A stretch of 5,428 nucleotides of DNA, from the NCBI GenBank assembly GCA_029856375.1, contig JAHQWX010000159.1:1-5428 (forward strand). The letters run 5' to 3'. The notes below the pieces were generated by a model that worked only from the letters and a program-made list of their open reading frames with translations, did no database searches and was not told the DNA's origin. Source of the DNA: Promethearchaeia archaeon (lineage in GTDB: Archaea > Asgardarchaeota > Lokiarchaeia > Sigyniarchaeales > SOKP01). Numbering within the stretch: the first letter of the stretch is position 1; each line of letters begins with the position of its first letter. Position numbers and translations under genes: made by a program. Below, in pieces: positions 5,410 to 5,428 of the stretch.

Positions 5410-5428
5410 TCGTCTAGATATTATTAAA

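Overview
The window holds two genes, both on the minus strand, and no convincing gene on the plus strand. The organism is almost certainly an archaeon: one gene is the archaeal DNA repair protein NreA, and the promoters look like archaeal TATA elements with T-tract termination. The modular style of the other gene suggests an Asgard archaeon of the Lokiarchaeia/Thorarchaeia kind. That style combines W-x-x-W-rich Ig-like repeats, cadherin-like P-T-W-D modules and a glycan-sequon-rich stalk. This placement rests on family resemblance recalled from memory, not on a marker gene. Base composition is moderately AT-rich.

Layout on the minus strand, in order of transcription. First, positions 5428-5369 hold a short AT-rich promoter. 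Next, 5368-4043 is nreA, complete at 441 codons with a non-ATG start. It has an N-terminal four-cysteine zinc site and ends exactly in a PCNA-interacting peptide. Then 4042-3811 is a 232-base intergenic stretch. It contains T-tracts that probably end nreA transcription, two candidate TATA boxes, a perfect 10-bp palindrome and a 9-bp inverted repeat around one of the TATA boxes. Finally, 3810-1 is a very large secreted surface protein. Its frame is open for 1270 codons and runs off the window edge, so its C-terminus is missing.

The surface protein is built like a stalked adhesin or S-layer-associated protein. It has a signal peptide, an acidic linker and a beta-propeller-like head of about eight blades with recurrent cysteines. 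After that come four 97-residue Ig-like repeats each carrying W-x-x-W-x-x-W, two nearly identical 86-residue cadherin-like modules, and two more Ig-like modules. The visible end is a T/P/A/E-rich linker that probably leads into a membrane anchor just outside the window. N-glycosylation sequons are rare in the head and dense in the stalk.

The two genes are co-oriented but separated by terminator-like and promoter-like sequence, and no functional link between them is evident. The noteworthy material is the architecture of the surface protein. I see no mobile element, CRISPR array, RNA gene or defence system.
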